Origin: Micromonospora sp. ATCC 39149
GTDB lineage: Bacteria; Actinomycetota; Actinomycetes; Mycobacteriales; Micromonosporaceae
Length of the DNA stretch: 49,824 nucleotides
Reading direction: 5' to 3'
Assembly: GCF_000158815.1 (NCBI RefSeq)
Contig: NZ_GG657738.1
Location: 1,291,927-1,341,750, forward strand
The position numbers were made by a program, and so were the translations under genes. Each line of letters begins with the position of its first letter. The first letter of the stretch is position 1. The notes under the pieces were generated by a model. The model had not been told where the DNA came from and made no database searches. It saw only the letters and a program-made list of their open reading frames with translations. Shown here piece by piece: positions 17,634-26,743 of this stretch.

Positions 17634-18761
17634 ATGGCCACGATGCACGACGTCGCCCGGCTCGCGCGGGTCTCCGTCAGCACGGTGTCGTACGTGCTCA
17701 CCGGCGCCCGCCCCATCTCCCAGGCCACCCGGGAGAAGGTCCGCGCCGCGATGGCGGAGCTGGACTACCAGCCGCACGCGATGGCCCGGGGGCTGGCCAG
17801 CCGGCGCAGCCGCATCCTCGGCCTGCTCCTGCCGATCGACGAGCGCGGCATGGGCGCCACCGAGACGGCCTTCGTCACCGGCGCAGCCTCGGCGGCCAGC
17901 GCGGCGGGCTACCACCTGGTGCTCTCCCCCGTCGACGCCGACGACCTCGACGGCCTGCGGCGACTGGCCAGCCAGCGCATGCTCGACGGCGCGTTGCTGA
18001 TGGAGGTGCAGCTCGAAGACGACCGGGTGGCCGTGCTGCGGGAGGCGGGCGTGCCGCTGGTCCTCATCGGCCGCACCGGCGACACCACCGGCCTGTCGTA
18101 CGTCGACATCGACTTCGATCGCACCGTGCGCGACGCCGTCGCACACCTCGTCGGCCTCGGCCACCGCCGCATCGTCTACGTCAACCACTCGGCCACGACC
18201 ATCGCCGAGGGGTACGGCCCGGCGCTGCGCACCCGCGACGCGTTCGCCGCGGCGATGGCCGAGCACGGGGTCGAGCCGCTGATGATCCCCGCGGAGGACA
18301 GCGCGGCCGGCGGGCGGGCGGCCCTGGACACGGCGTTCGACCGGGCCCCCGACCTGACCGCGGTCCTCGCCATGAACGAGAGCGCCGTGTTCGGCATCCT
18401 CAGCGGGCTGGCCGGCCGAGGCCTCACGGTGCCCGACGACGTCTCGGTCGTCTCCATGGTCACCTCGCCGCAGGTCGCCGAGCTGGCCACCCCGGCGCTG
18501 ACCGCGATGACGTCGCCCGGTTCGGCGCTGGGGCGCATCGCGGTCGAGGCGCTGCTGTGCCACCTGGAGCAGGACAGCGCCCCGATCCACCAGCAACTGC
18601 TGCCGTGCACATTGGAGGTCCGCGGTTCCAGCGGGCCTTCCGGTCGTCCGACGGGGGACGCCGCCGGGGACGACGAGCAAGAAACACAGCCCGCCGCCGC
18701 GCTGCCACGCGACGGCGGGCCTAGAGGAGTACCCGCTCGATACTCACGAGGAGAATGGTAA
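17634..18761 (+). CDS. LacI-family repressor of the xyloglucan-type operon
   Basis: This is a 375-residue regulator. The N-terminal HTH (MHDVARLARVSVSTVSYVLTG) and hinge helix (HAMARGLASRR) bind DNA, and a periplasmic-binding-protein-like domain follows to about residue 334 (DVSVVSMVTSPQVAELATP, then TLEVRGSS). Relatives normally end there. This frame continues 41 residues through Gly/Pro/Arg-rich sequence that also encodes a hairpin. The ATG 17634 follows GGGAGG. The stop codon TAA overlaps the next ATG by one base. The ligand is probably a xyloglucan-derived oligosaccharide, inferred from the operon. Confidence 0.88.
   Translation: MATMHDVARLARVSVSTVSYVLTGARPISQATREKVRAAMAELDYQPHAMARGLASRRSRILGLLLPIDERGMGATETAFVTGAASAASAAGYHLVLSPVDADDLDGLRRLASQRMLDGALLMEVQLEDDRVAVLREAGVPLVLIGRTGDTTGLSYVDIDFDRTVRDAVAHLVGLGHRRIVYVNHSATTIAEGYGPALRTRDAFAAAMAEHGVEPLMIPAEDSAAGGRAALDTAFDRAPDLTAVLAMNESAVFGILSGLAGRGLTVPDDVSVVSMVTSPQVAELATPALTAMTSPGSALGRIAVEALLCHLEQDSAPIHQQLLPCTLEVRGSSGPSGRPTGDAAGDDEQETQPAAALPRDGGPRGVPARYSRGEW
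18689..18720 (+). other. Hairpin within the 3' end of the LacI gene
   Basis: Arms GCCCGCCG (18689-18696) and CGGCGGGC (18713-18720) with extra CGCG pairing inside. There is no T-tract. It lies 41 bp before the binding-protein start and could weaken read-through or protect the downstream message. Confidence 0.5.
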
Positions 18762-20065
18762 TGCAACGATTCCGCACAGTCGTCGCGGCGGTGACCCTGG
18801 CCGTCGCCGCGACGGTTTCCCTGACCGCCTGCGGTGACGACGCCGACGAGGGCGCCAGCGGCGCCAAGGTGCTCAAGCTCTGGCACTACGAGGGCGAGAC
18901 CAGCGCCATGGGCGTGGCGTGGGACAAGGCGATCGAGGTCTTCAAGCAGGAGCACCCCGGCGTCGAGGTGCGCTTCGAGCGCAAGGCGTTCGAGCAGATC
19001 CAGCAGAACGCCGGAATGATCATCAACTCGTCCGAGGGCCCGGACATCATGGAGTACAACAAGGGCAACGCCACCGCCGGCCTGTTGTCCAAGCAGGGCC
19101 TGCTCACCGACCTCACGGCCGAGGCGACCAAGCGCGGCTGGGACAAGGCGCTCAGCCCCAGCCTGCAGACCACCGCCAAGTACGACGACAAGGGCGTGAT
19201 GGGCTCCGGCAACTGGTACGGGGTGCCGAACTACGGCGAGTACGTGATGGTCTATTACAACAAGGACCTGTTCGACAAGTACGGGGTGAAGGTCCCCACC
19301 ACCCTCGACGAGCTGACCGCCGTGATGGACACCTTCGTCGCCAAGGGCGTCACCCCGCTGGGCACCGCCGGCGCCGAGTACCCGGCCGGGCAGCTCTTCT
19401 ACGAGCTCGCGCTGGCCAAGGCCGACCGGGCGTTCGTCGACAACTACCAGCTCTACAAGAACCCGGTGAACTTCAAGGCCGACCCACTCAAGTACGGCGC
19501 GGACACGTTCGCCGAGTGGGTCCGCAAGGGCTACGTCGGCAAGGGCACCGCCAGCGCCAAGGCCGAGGACATGGGCACCGCGTTCATCGCCGGCAAGACC
19601 CCGATGATCGTCTCCGGAAGCTGGTGGTACGGCCGGTTCAAGAGCGAGATGAAGGCGAACTGGGACAGCTTCCTGTTCCCCGGCAACAAGCTGCACGCCG
19701 GCTCGTCCGGCAACATCTGGGTGGTCCCGGCGACCAGCAAGGCCAAGGACCTGGCGTACGACTTCATCGACATCACCATGCGCCCGGAGATCCAGGCCCT
19801 GATCGGCAACAACGGCGGCGTCCCGGTGGCCGGCGACCCGACGAAGATCGCCGACGCCAAGGACCGCAAGCTGATCGAGAACTTCAACGCGATCAGCTCC
19901 ACCGACGGCCTTGCCTTCTACCCGGACTGGCCGGTCCCCGGCTACTACGACGTGCTGGTCTCCGGCTTCCAGGGCCTGATCAACCAGTCCAAGTCTCCCG
20001 ATCAGGTGCTCGACGCGATCGCCAAGCCGTACGACGAGGGCGTCGCGGAGATCAAGCGCGGCTGA
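18761..20065 (+). CDS. Sugar ABC transporter substrate-binding lipoprotein
   Basis: This is a 434-residue family 1 solute-binding protein. The signal peptide ends in the lipobox LTAC with Cys24. The mature part has the usual pattern: KLWHYEGET, FEQIQQNAGMIINSSEGPDIMEYN, GVPNYGEYVMVYYNKDLFDKYGV and a C-terminal GLINQSKSPDQVLDAIAKPYDEG. The ATG 18761 overlaps the LacI stop (TAATG), with AGGAG seven bases upstream. Its place before two permeases, an alpha-xylosidase and a beta-glucosidase suggests binding of xyloglucan oligosaccharides or isoprimeverose; that is inference. Confidence 0.88.
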   Translation: MQRFRTVVAAVTLAVAATVSLTACGDDADEGASGAKVLKLWHYEGETSAMGVAWDKAIEVFKQEHPGVEVRFERKAFEQIQQNAGMIINSSEGPDIMEYNKGNATAGLLSKQGLLTDLTAEATKRGWDKALSPSLQTTAKYDDKGVMGSGNWYGVPNYGEYVMVYYNKDLFDKYGVKVPTTLDELTAVMDTFVAKGVTPLGTAGAEYPAGQLFYELALAKADRAFVDNYQLYKNPVNFKADPLKYGADTFAEWVRKGYVGKGTASAKAEDMGTAFIAGKTPMIVSGSWWYGRFKSEMKANWDSFLFPGNKLHAGSSGNIWVVPATSKAKDLAYDFIDITMRPEIQALIGNNGGVPVAGDPTKIADAKDRKLIENFNAISSTDGLAFYPDWPVPGYYDVLVSGFQGLINQSKSPDQVLDAIAKPYDEGVAEIKRG

Positions 20066-20074
20066 CGAGGACGC

Positions 20075-20108
20075 CCGGCGGGCGCGTGCTGAGCGACGCG
20101 CCCGCCGG
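20075..20108 (+). other. Intercistronic hairpin after the binding-protein gene
   Basis: Perfect 13-bp arms CCGGCGGGCGCGT (20075-20087) and ACGCGCCCGCCGG (20096-20108) enclose an 8-nt loop. No T-tract follows. Such hairpins after binding-protein genes often stabilise the upstream message so that more receptor than permease is made. Confidence 0.7.
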
Positions 20109-20126
20109 CGCACCGGAGGGATCACC

Positions 20127-21095
20127 ATGGCTGCATCCGACGCCCTCGTCACCCGACGCCGGGCCACACCCACCCCGAAAGCCGGCAGGGGCCCGCGCCG
20201 TCGGCGTGGCGACGCGGCGTACTGGCTGTACCTGCTGCCCGGCGCGGTGCTCTTCGCGTTGGTCATCGGCGGGCCGCTGCTGTTCACCGGCTACCTGTCG
20301 CTGACCCGCTGGTCCGGCATCGGCGATCCGACCTTCGTCGGGCTGGAGAACTACCAGCGCCTGCTCGACGACACCGTGTTCTGGCAGTCGTTCCGCAACA
20401 CCCTCGCCATGATCGTGGCGATGGTCGTGGTGCCCACCGCGGTCGGGCTGGTGCTCGCGGCGGTGCTGTTCGACACCATCGGGCGGCGGTTCAAGCCGCG
20501 TACCGCCAACGCGCTGCGGGCCGCGTTCTACCTGCCGCAGGTGCTGCCGGTCGTGGTGGCCGGCATCGTGTGGGGCTGGATCCTGCGCCCCGACGGGGCC
20601 CTCAACGGGCTGCTCGACGCCGTCGGGCTGGGCGCGCTGTCCCACGACTGGCTCGGCGACCCCGACACCGCCCTGCCGGCGGTGATGGGCGTGATGATCT
20701 GGGTGCAGATCGGCTACCCGGTGGTGGTGTTCATGGCCGCGTTGCAGCGGGTGGACCCCGAGTTGTACGAGGCGGCGGAGATCGACGGCGCGGGCTGGGC
20801 CCGCCGGTTTTGGGCGATCACCCTGCCGCAGATCCGGCCGGAGACGTTCGTCGTCGCGCTCACCTGCACCATCGCCGCGATGAAGGTGTTCGGGCCGATC
20901 TACGCGCTGACCCGGGGCGGCCCGGAGAATGCCACCAACGTGCCGTCCTACTTCGCGTACTACACGTTCTTCAAGAAACTCCAGGTCGGGTACGGGTCGG
21001 CGATCTCGACCGTGCTGACGCTGATCATCGTGGTGGTGGCGCTGCTGTTCATCCGCGCGCAACACCGCGCCGAACGACGGGACGGGGGCGCCTGA
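20127..21095 (+). CDS. Sugar ABC permease, MalF type
   Basis: This is a 322-residue permease with a basic N-terminus, about six membrane segments and the EAA loop DPELYEAAEIDGAGWARRFWAITLPQI. Conserved segments include YWLYLLPGAVLFALVIGGPLL and FVGLENYQRLL. The ATG 20127 follows GGAGGG. Its TGA overlaps the ATG of the next permease. No ATPase gene lies in this operon; a shared MsiK-like ATPase is expected. Confidence 0.88.
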   Translation: MAASDALVTRRRATPTPKAGRGPRRRRGDAAYWLYLLPGAVLFALVIGGPLLFTGYLSLTRWSGIGDPTFVGLENYQRLLDDTVFWQSFRNTLAMIVAMVVVPTAVGLVLAAVLFDTIGRRFKPRTANALRAAFYLPQVLPVVVAGIVWGWILRPDGALNGLLDAVGLGALSHDWLGDPDTALPAVMGVMIWVQIGYPVVVFMAALQRVDPELYEAAEIDGAGWARRFWAITLPQIRPETFVVALTCTIAAMKVFGPIYALTRGGPENATNVPSYFAYYTFFKKLQVGYGSAISTVLTLIIVVVALLFIRAQHRAERRDGGA

Positions 21096-21997
21096 TGTCC
21101 GTCACCATCACTCCCCCCAAGGCCCCCACGGCCTTCGCGAAGCCCGGCCGCCCCGCCCGGGTGCCCGATCGGCACCACCGGGGCATCGGCCGGTGGATCG
21201 TGCTGGCCGTGGTCACCGCCGGGGCGCTGGTCATGCTGGTGCCGTTCGCGTTCATGCTGCTCAACGCGTTCAAGGCGCCCGGGCAGTACTCGACGGACGG
21301 GCCGCTGAGCTGGCCGTCGGAGTTCTACACCCAGGGCCTGCGGACGTACTGGACGCGGGTCGACTTCCCGCAGAAGCTGTGGAACTCCACGCTGATCGCC
21401 GGCTCGGTCGCGGTGCTCGCGGTCGCCGTGTCGCTGCTCAACGCGTACGCGCTGGGCATCGGCCGGGTCCGCGGCCGGCTCTGGATCGTCGGGGCGTTCC
21501 TGCTGGCGAACATGCTGCCGCAGGAGTCCCTGGTGTACCCGCTCTACTACTTCGCCAAGGAGGCCGGCCTCTACAACACCAGACTCGTCGTGATCATCAT
21601 CTTCACGGTCATCCAGAGCGCGTTCGGCACGTACCTGCTCGCCTCGGTGCTCGGCACGTTCCCCAAGAGCCTGCTGGAGGCGGCGGCGCTGGACGGGGCC
21701 GGCAAGTGGACGATCCTGTGGCGGGTCGTCCTGCCCAACGTCCGGCCCACCCTCGCCGTGCTGCTGGTCTTCTTCTTCATCTGGACCTGGAACGAGTTCC
21801 TCATCCCGCTGGTGATGCTCATCGACAACCAGACCCAGACCATCCCGGTGGCCCTCGCGTCGTTGCAGGGTGACCGGCTGATGGACGCCCCCACCACCAA
21901 CGCCGGGGCGCTGATCAGCCTCGTCCCGGCGATCGTGTTCTTCCTCATCTTCCAGCGCACGCTGAGCCGCGGCATCACGGTAGGAGCCGAGAAGTGA
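21095..21997 (+). CDS. Sugar ABC permease, MalG type
   Basis: This is a 300-residue permease with six predicted membrane segments, [14 protein letters not shown] after the first and the EAA loop [26 protein letters not shown]. Start ATG 21095 overlaps the previous stop (TGATG), and its own stop overlaps the GH31 start by 4 bp, so translation is probably coupled throughout. It would pair with the upstream permease as the sugar channel. Confidence 0.88.
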   Translation: MSVTITPPKAPTAFAKPGRPARVPDRHHRGIGRWIVLAVVTAGALVMLVPFAFMLLNAFKAPGQYSTDGPLSWPSEFYTQGLRTYWTRVDFPQKLWNSTLIAGSVAVLAVAVSLLNAYALGIGRVRGRLWIVGAFLLANMLPQESLVYPLYYFAKEAGLYNTRLVVIIIFTVIQSAFGTYLLASVLGTFPKSLLEAAALDGAGKWTILWRVVLPNVRPTLAVLLVFFFIWTWNEFLIPLVMLIDNQTQTIPVALASLQGDRLMDAPTTNAGALISLVPAIVFFLIFQRTLSRGITVGAEK

Positions 21998-24231
21998 AGT
22001 TCACCGACGGGTACTGGCAACTGCGTCCGGGGGTCACCGTCCTGCGCCCCGGCACAGTCGAATCGGTGGAGCCGGACGAACGCGGCTTCACCGTCTTCGC
22101 GCCGACCGGTCAGATCACCGGGCGGGGCGACACCCTCAACCGCCCGGTCGTCACCGTCCAGTTCTTCTCCCCCGCCCCGGGCGTCATCGGGGTGACCGTC
22201 GGGCACCACTCCGGCGGGCTGCCGAAGCAGCCGCGCTTCGACCTGGCGGCCGGCGACGACCACCCGGTCACCGTCGAGGTCACCGGTGTCAGCGCGGCAC
22301 TGACCACCGGCGAGCTGACCGCCCGGGTCACGCTGGTCGACCGGTGGCGGGTCGACTTCCTGCGCGGCGATCGCCTGGTCACCTCGTCCACCGAGCGCAG
22401 CGTCGGCATCGTCACCGACGGCGAGGGCCGCCACTTCGTCCACGATCGGCTGGCGCTGGGCGTCGGGGAGACGATCTACGGCCTCGGCGAGCGGTTCGGC
22501 CCGTTCGTCAAGAACGGCCAGACCGTCGACATCTGGAACGCCGACGGCGGCACCGCCAGCGAGCAGGCGTACAAGAACGTGCCGTTCTACCTCAGCAGCG
22601 CCGGCTACGGCGTCTTCGTCGACCACCCCGAGCACGTGTCGTTCGAGGTCGGCTCGGAGGTCGTCTCGCAGGCCCAGTTCAGCGTCGAGGGACAGTCGCT
22701 GACCTACTACCTGATCGACGGGCCCACCCCGAAGGACGTGCTGCGCCGCTACACCGCGCTCACCGGCCGCCCGGCCCGCGTCCCGGCCTGGTCGTACGGG
22801 CTGTGGCTGTCGACGTCGTTCACCACCTCGTACGACGAGAAGACCGTCGCCGAGTTCATCGACGGGATGGCCGAGCGGAACCTGCCGCTGTCGGTGTTCC
22901 ACTTCGACTGCTTCTGGATGCGGCAGTTCCACTGGGTCGACTTCGTCTGGGACCCGGCGACCTTCCCCGAGCCGGAGGGGATGCTGCGCCGGCTGCACGA
23001 GCGCGGCCTGAAGGTGTGCGTCTGGATCAACCCGTACATCGCCCAGCGTTCCTACCTGTTCGAGGAGGGCCGCCGGGCCGGCTACCTGGTGCGCAACCCC
23101 GACGGGTCGGTCTGGCAGTGGGACAAGTGGCAGGCCGGCATGGCGCTTGTCGACTTCACCAACCCCGACGCGGTGGCCTGGTTCTCCGGCAAGCTCAAGG
23201 TCCTGCTCGACATGGGCGTCGACTGCTTCAAGACCGACTTCGGCGAGCGCATCCCCACCGAGGTGGTCTGGCACGACGGGTCGGACCCGCAGCGGATGCA
23301 CAACTACTACGCCTACCTCTACAACAAGGCGGTCTTCGAGCTGCTGGAGTCCGAACGCGGCGTCGGCGAGGCGATCGTGTTCGCCCGGTCCGCCACGGCC
23401 GGCGGGCAGCAGTTCCCGGTGCACTGGGGCGGCGACTGCGAGTCGACGTTCGTGGCGATGGCCGAGTCGCTGCGCGGCGGGCTGTCGCTGTCGGCGTCCG
23501 GGTTCGGGTACTGGAGCCACGACATCGGCGGCTTCGAGGGCACCCCCGACCCTGCGGTGTTCAAGCGGTGGATCGCGTTCGGGCTGCTCTCCTCGCACTC
23601 CCGGCTGCACGGCTCCGGCTCGTACCGGGTGCCGTGGGCGTACGACGACGAGGCCGTGGAGGTGCTGCGCCACTTCACCCGGCTCAAGCTGCGCCTCATG
23701 CCGTACCTGGCGGCGGCGGCCGAGGAGGCGCACCGCGACGGCGTGCCGGTGATGCGGCCGATGGTCGTGGAGTTCCCGGACGACCCGATGGCCGCCTACC
23801 TGGACCGGCAGTACATGCTCGGCCCGGACGTGCTGGTCGCGCCCGTGATGAGCGCCGACGGCGAGGTCACCTTCTACGTGCCGGCCGGCACCTGGACGCA
23901 CCTGGTCAGCGGCGCGCAGCTCACCGGGCCGGCCTGGGTGACCGAGAAGCACGACTACGACAGCCTGCCGGTGCTCGCCCGCCCGGGTGCGGTGATCCCG
24001 TTCGGGTCGACCGACGACCGGCCCGACTACGAGTGGGCCGACGGCGTACGGCTGCGGCTGTTCGCACCCGTGGCCGGGCAGCGGACCCGGGTGCGGATCC
24101 CCTCGCCCGGCGGCGGCCCGGGCGCCGAGTTCGAGGTGCGGTACGACGACGCGACGGCCGGAGTCGAGCTGGTGGCCGGCGCGTCGTCCGGGTACGGCTG
24201 CGACGTGGTGGGATCGGAGGCGAACCGGTGA
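21994..24231 (+). CDS. GH31 alpha-xylosidase (YicI type)
   Basis: This is a 745-residue cytosolic enzyme that follows E. coli YicI closely. The nucleophile is Asp415 in [11 protein letters not shown] and the acid/base Asp481 in VHWGGDCES; YicI uses Asp416 and Asp482. The xylosidase-type substrate loop is present as [19 protein letters not shown], and [12 protein letters not shown] is also conserved. Alpha-xylosidases remove the alpha-1,6-xylosyl cap from xyloglucan oligosaccharides or isoprimeverose. ATG 21994 overlaps the permease stop by 4 bp. The absence of a signal peptide fits action after import. An alpha-glucosidase activity cannot be excluded from sequence. Confidence 0.88.
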   Translation: MKFTDGYWQLRPGVTVLRPGTVESVEPDERGFTVFAPTGQITGRGDTLNRPVVTVQFFSPAPGVIGVTVGHHSGGLPKQPRFDLAAGDDHPVTVEVTGVSAALTTGELTARVTLVDRWRVDFLRGDRLVTSSTERSVGIVTDGEGRHFVHDRLALGVGETIYGLGERFGPFVKNGQTVDIWNADGGTASEQAYKNVPFYLSSAGYGVFVDHPEHVSFEVGSEVVSQAQFSVEGQSLTYYLIDGPTPKDVLRRYTALTGRPARVPAWSYGLWLSTSFTTSYDEKTVAEFIDGMAERNLPLSVFHFDCFWMRQFHWVDFVWDPATFPEPEGMLRRLHERGLKVCVWINPYIAQRSYLFEEGRRAGYLVRNPDGSVWQWDKWQAGMALVDFTNPDAVAWFSGKLKVLLDMGVDCFKTDFGERIPTEVVWHDGSDPQRMHNYYAYLYNKAVFELLESERGVGEAIVFARSATAGGQQFPVHWGGDCESTFVAMAESLRGGLSLSASGFGYWSHDIGGFEGTPDPAVFKRWIAFGLLSSHSRLHGSGSYRVPWAYDDEAVEVLRHFTRLKLRLMPYLAAAAEEAHRDGVPVMRPMVVEFPDDPMAAYLDRQYMLGPDVLVAPVMSADGEVTFYVPAGTWTHLVSGAQLTGPAWVTEKHDYDSLPVLARPGAVIPFGSTDDRPDYEWADGVRLRLFAPVAGQRTRVRIPSPGGGPGAEFEVRYDDATAGVELVAGASSGYGCDVVGSEANR

Positions 24232-25661
24232 CCAGGGTCTTTCCTGAGGGCTTCGTGTGGGGCTCGGCGACGGCGGCATACCAGATCGAGGGCGCGGCCA
24301 CCGAGGACGGGCGGGGCCCGTCGATCTGGGACACCTACAGCCACACCCCGGGCCGCACCCACAACGGGGACACCGGCGACGTGGCCGCCGACCACTACCA
24401 CCGGTGGCCCGAGGACCTGCGGCACATTGCCGAGCTGGGGCTCGCCGCGTACCGGTTCTCGATCTCCTGGCCCCGGGTGCAGCCCGGCGGCTCCGGCGCG
24501 TTCAACCGGGCCGGGCTGGACTTCTACTCCCGCCTGGTCGACGGGCTGCTGGAGCGGGGCGTCCGGCCGGTGGCCACCATGTACCACTGGGACCTGCCGC
24601 AGGAACTGGAGGACGCCGGCGGCTGGCCGGCCCGGGACACCGCGCTGCGATTCCAGGAGTACGCGGCCGGCGTCGTCGAGGCGCTCGGCGACCGGGTACA
24701 CACCTGGACGACGTTCAACGAGCCGTGGTGCTCGGCGTACCTCGGCTACGGCTCCGGGGTGCACGCGCCGGGGCGCACCGAGCCGGCCGGGGCACTGGCC
24801 GCCGTACACCATCTCAATCTGGCCCACGGTCTGGCCGGCCGGGTGGTGCGCGAGCTGGTGCCGGCGGCGGAGCTGTCGGTGACGCTGAACCTGCACGTGA
24901 TCCGGCCGGCGTCGGGCTCGGCGGCCGACGCCGACGCGGTGCGCCGCATCGACGCACTGGCCAACCGGGCGTTCCTCGGCCCGATGCTCGACGGGGCGTA
25001 CCCGGCCGACCTGCTCGCCGACACCGCGAAGGTGACCGACTGGTCGTTCGTGCGCGACGGCGACGAGCAGACGATCGCGGTGCCGCTGGACGTGCTCGGG
25101 GTGAACTACTACTCGACCACCCTGGTCCGGGCCTGGGACGGTGTCTCGGCCCGCTCGGACAACGACGGGCACGGCAGCTCGGCGCACACCCCGTGGGTCG
25201 GCGCCGACGACGTGGACTTCCTGCCGCAGCCGGGCCCGTACACGGCGATGGGCTGGAACATCGAGCCCGCCGGCATGACCGAGCTGCTGCTGCGGCTGCA
25301 CCGGGAGCACCCCGACCTGCCGCTGATGATCACCGAGAACGGCGCGGCGTTCGACGACGTGGTCACCCCCGACGGCCGGGTCCACGACGAGCGGCGGCTG
25401 GACTACCTGTACCGGCACATCGACGCGGTCGGCGCGGCCATGGACGCGGGCGCGGACGTGCGCGGGTACTTCGTCTGGTCGCTGCTGGACAACTTCGAGT
25501 GGGCGTACGGCTACGACCGGCGCTTCGGCATCATCCGGGTCGACTACGACACGCAGGAGCGGATCTGGAAGGACAGCGCCCACTGGTACCGGGGCCTGGC
25601 CGGTACGGGCCGGCTGGAGCCGCCGGCGGGCGGCCGAGGCGTGGTGGCGTCGTCAGCCTGA
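24228..25661 (+). CDS. GH1 beta-glucosidase
   Basis: This is a 477-residue cytosolic family 1 glycosidase. The acid/base Glu165 is in TFNEPW and the nucleophile Glu370 in ITENGA. The N-terminal family signature [15 protein letters not shown] is present, and DNFEWAYGY lies in the aglycone end. The start is GTG 24228, overlapping the GH31 stop (GTGA), preceded by GGAGG. After the alpha-xylosidase uncaps a chain, this enzyme would release glucose from the beta-1,4 backbone. It is the last gene of the operon and a hairpin follows. Confidence 0.92.
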   Translation: MTRVFPEGFVWGSATAAYQIEGAATEDGRGPSIWDTYSHTPGRTHNGDTGDVAADHYHRWPEDLRHIAELGLAAYRFSISWPRVQPGGSGAFNRAGLDFYSRLVDGLLERGVRPVATMYHWDLPQELEDAGGWPARDTALRFQEYAAGVVEALGDRVHTWTTFNEPWCSAYLGYGSGVHAPGRTEPAGALAAVHHLNLAHGLAGRVVRELVPAAELSVTLNLHVIRPASGSAADADAVRRIDALANRAFLGPMLDGAYPADLLADTAKVTDWSFVRDGDEQTIAVPLDVLGVNYYSTTLVRAWDGVSARSDNDGHGSSAHTPWVGADDVDFLPQPGPYTAMGWNIEPAGMTELLLRLHREHPDLPLMITENGAAFDDVVTPDGRVHDERRLDYLYRHIDAVGAAMDAGADVRGYFVWSLLDNFEWAYGYDRRFGIIRVDYDTQERIWKDSAHWYRGLAGTGRLEPPAGGRGVVASSA

Positions 25662-25672
25662 GCGTCCTCAGC

Positions 25673-25707
25673 GGAGCTGCTCGTCCGCCCGGCGGGCGAG
25701 CAGCTCC
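25673..25707 (+). terminator. Terminator-like hairpin after the GH1 gene
   Basis: Perfect 11-bp arms GGAGCTGCTCG (25673-25683) and CGAGCAGCTCC (25697-25707) lie 11 bp past the GH1 stop. The T-tract is absent, as is common in actinobacteria. Confidence 0.7.
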
Positions 25708-25726
25708 GGCCGGCGGCCGGCGGTTG

Positions 25727-25849
25727 GTGAAGCGATCGGGCCACACAATCCACAGGTACGGCTCGCAGAACATCGTCATGCCCGGGCACAAGGAGATCAA
25801 CGAACTCTCCGCCCGGGCATTCTGCGCACCCTGGGGCATGGGCGGGTAG
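25727..25849 (+). pseudogene. C-terminal remnant of a HicA-like toxin gene
   Basis: The frame from 25727 to the TAG at 25849 encodes 40 residues. KRSGHTIHRYGSQNIVMPGH followed by KEINELSARAFC lines up with the second half of HicA mRNA interferases (pattern R.GSH..y..G....VPRH.EI.e..ar.I). The catalytic His is kept in SGHT. The N-terminal strand and helix of about 18 residues are missing; upstream bases belong to the GH1 terminator. No hicB antitoxin gene is nearby. It is therefore most likely a decayed fragment. The match is by eye. Confidence 0.5.
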
Positions 25850-25887
25850 GCGCAAGGTTCGCAGGCGCGGGCCTGACCTGTCGAGGA

Positions 25888-26577
25888 TCAGGATCCGGCG
25901 AGCATGGTGGACAGCCCTGCGATGGTGGTTTGGTTGACGAAGCGGTAGTAGTCCTCGCGCTGACGGGCTGCGGTCTCGCCGCCCTGCGCGAACGGGGTGA
26001 TGAACGCCTCGGCCAGCACGGCGACCCCGGGGCTGTGGGCGGCGGCTCGGCGGAACTCTTCCATCATCGAGGCATGGTCCCTGGGGCCGTCGTCCTCGTG
26101 GACGAGACGCTCGTCCCCGATCGAGATGGTGAGCATGGCGTTGTTGAGTAGCGCGGCGTAGGCCAGGCCGGCGCGGTCGCCGAATCCGGCGCGTTGAAGG
26201 ACCCTGACCCCCGCGTCGATGACGGGGACGACCGAGGGGAAGGTCGGTCCGTGCATGAGGAGCCATTTGGCGACTCCGGGGTGCGAGGAGACGGCCGGGT
26301 AGCTGGAGTCGAGCAGTTCGCGGAACCATGCCTGCCATTCGAGGTCGACGGGCGGCGTGACGAGCGTGGCGAGCACGCGCTCGACGACATGGCGTGCGAT
26401 GCGGTCCTTCCCGCCGACGTGGTGGTAGATCACGGACGGCGCGACGTTGAGCCGGCGGCCGAGGTCGCGGATCGACCAGCCGAAGAGGTGAGACTCGCGG
26501 GTGAGATCGAGGGCGGCGTCGATGACGCGATCGGGCGTGAGGCCCACGTGGAACGGGGCTGAGGACGTCTCGGGCAC
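25888..26577 (-). CDS. TetR-family regulator divergent from the metallophore uptake genes
   Basis: This is a 229-residue TetR-type repressor: an HTH with GWSIRDLGRRLNVAPSVIYHHVGGKDRIA and a C-terminal ligand/dimer domain of the TetR_C kind (WQAWFRELLDSSYPAVSSHPGVA...). I chose the GTG at 26577 (PETSSAPFHVG), preceded by GGGAAG. An open extension to 26685 would run through both operator-like palindromes and looks non-coding. It is divergent from six transport genes across a 166-bp region with a TetR-type operator, so it likely controls them and itself. The inducer is unknown. Confidence 0.82.
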   Translation of the reverse strand: MPETSSAPFHVGLTPDRVIDAALDLTRESHLFGWSIRDLGRRLNVAPSVIYHHVGGKDRIARHVVERVLATLVTPPVDLEWQAWFRELLDSSYPAVSSHPGVAKWLLMHGPTFPSVVPVIDAGVRVLQRAGFGDRAGLAYAALLNNAMLTISIGDERLVHEDDGPRDHASMMEEFRRAAAHSPGVAVLAEAFITPFAQGGETAARQREDYYRFVNQTTIAGLSTMLAGS

Positions 26578-26622
26578 GTCGGCATCTTCCCAGGTTCCGT
26601 CCGCAACATCACCCGAACAGTC

Positions 26623-26645
26623 GATTAGGCAAGCCTGGCCTAATC
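26623..26645. promoter_or_regulatory. Iron-box-like palindrome (DtxR/IdeR type)
   Basis: GATTAGGC (26623-26630) and GCCTAATC (26638-26645) form perfect 8-bp arms. The 19-bp core TTAGGCAAGCCTGGCCTAA matches the DtxR/IdeR consensus TTAGGTTAGGCTAACCTAA at 13 of 19 positions, including both TTAGG/CCTAA ends. It lies between the TetR gene and the ABC half-transporter genes, consistent with iron-dependent repression. Confidence 0.65.
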
Positions 26646-26666
26646 CGTAGACTTCGAAGCTGATTA

Positions 26667-26677
26667 GAACAGTGTTC
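26667..26677. promoter_or_regulatory. TetR-type operator candidate
   Basis: GAACAGTGTTC is an 11-bp palindrome of the GAAC...GTTC kind bound by many TetR proteins. A second relation, AACAGTG (26668-26674) with CACTGTT (26683-26689), makes a wider inverted repeat overlapping the predicted -35 box at 26688. Confidence 0.6.
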
Positions 26678-26687
26678 AATGCCACTG

Positions 26688-26716
26688 TTGAAAGTCGTTT
26701 TCACTAGCGGTAGACA
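26688..26716 (+). promoter_or_regulatory. Promoter candidate of the metallophore transporter operon
   Basis: TTGAAA (26688-26693) and TAGACA (26711-26716) are 17 bp apart, 28 bp before the ATG at 26744. The -35 box overlaps the outer arm of the TetR-type inverted repeat. Confidence 0.5.
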
Positions 26717-26743
26717 GGAACGTACCGGACAGAGGGGGCCTCG

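Noticed and set aside
22344..24227. Long N-terminal extension of the GH1 frame through the GH31 gene
   Set aside because: GH1 begins at GTG 24228 with its normal N-terminus. The upstream part is an out-of-frame reading of GH31.
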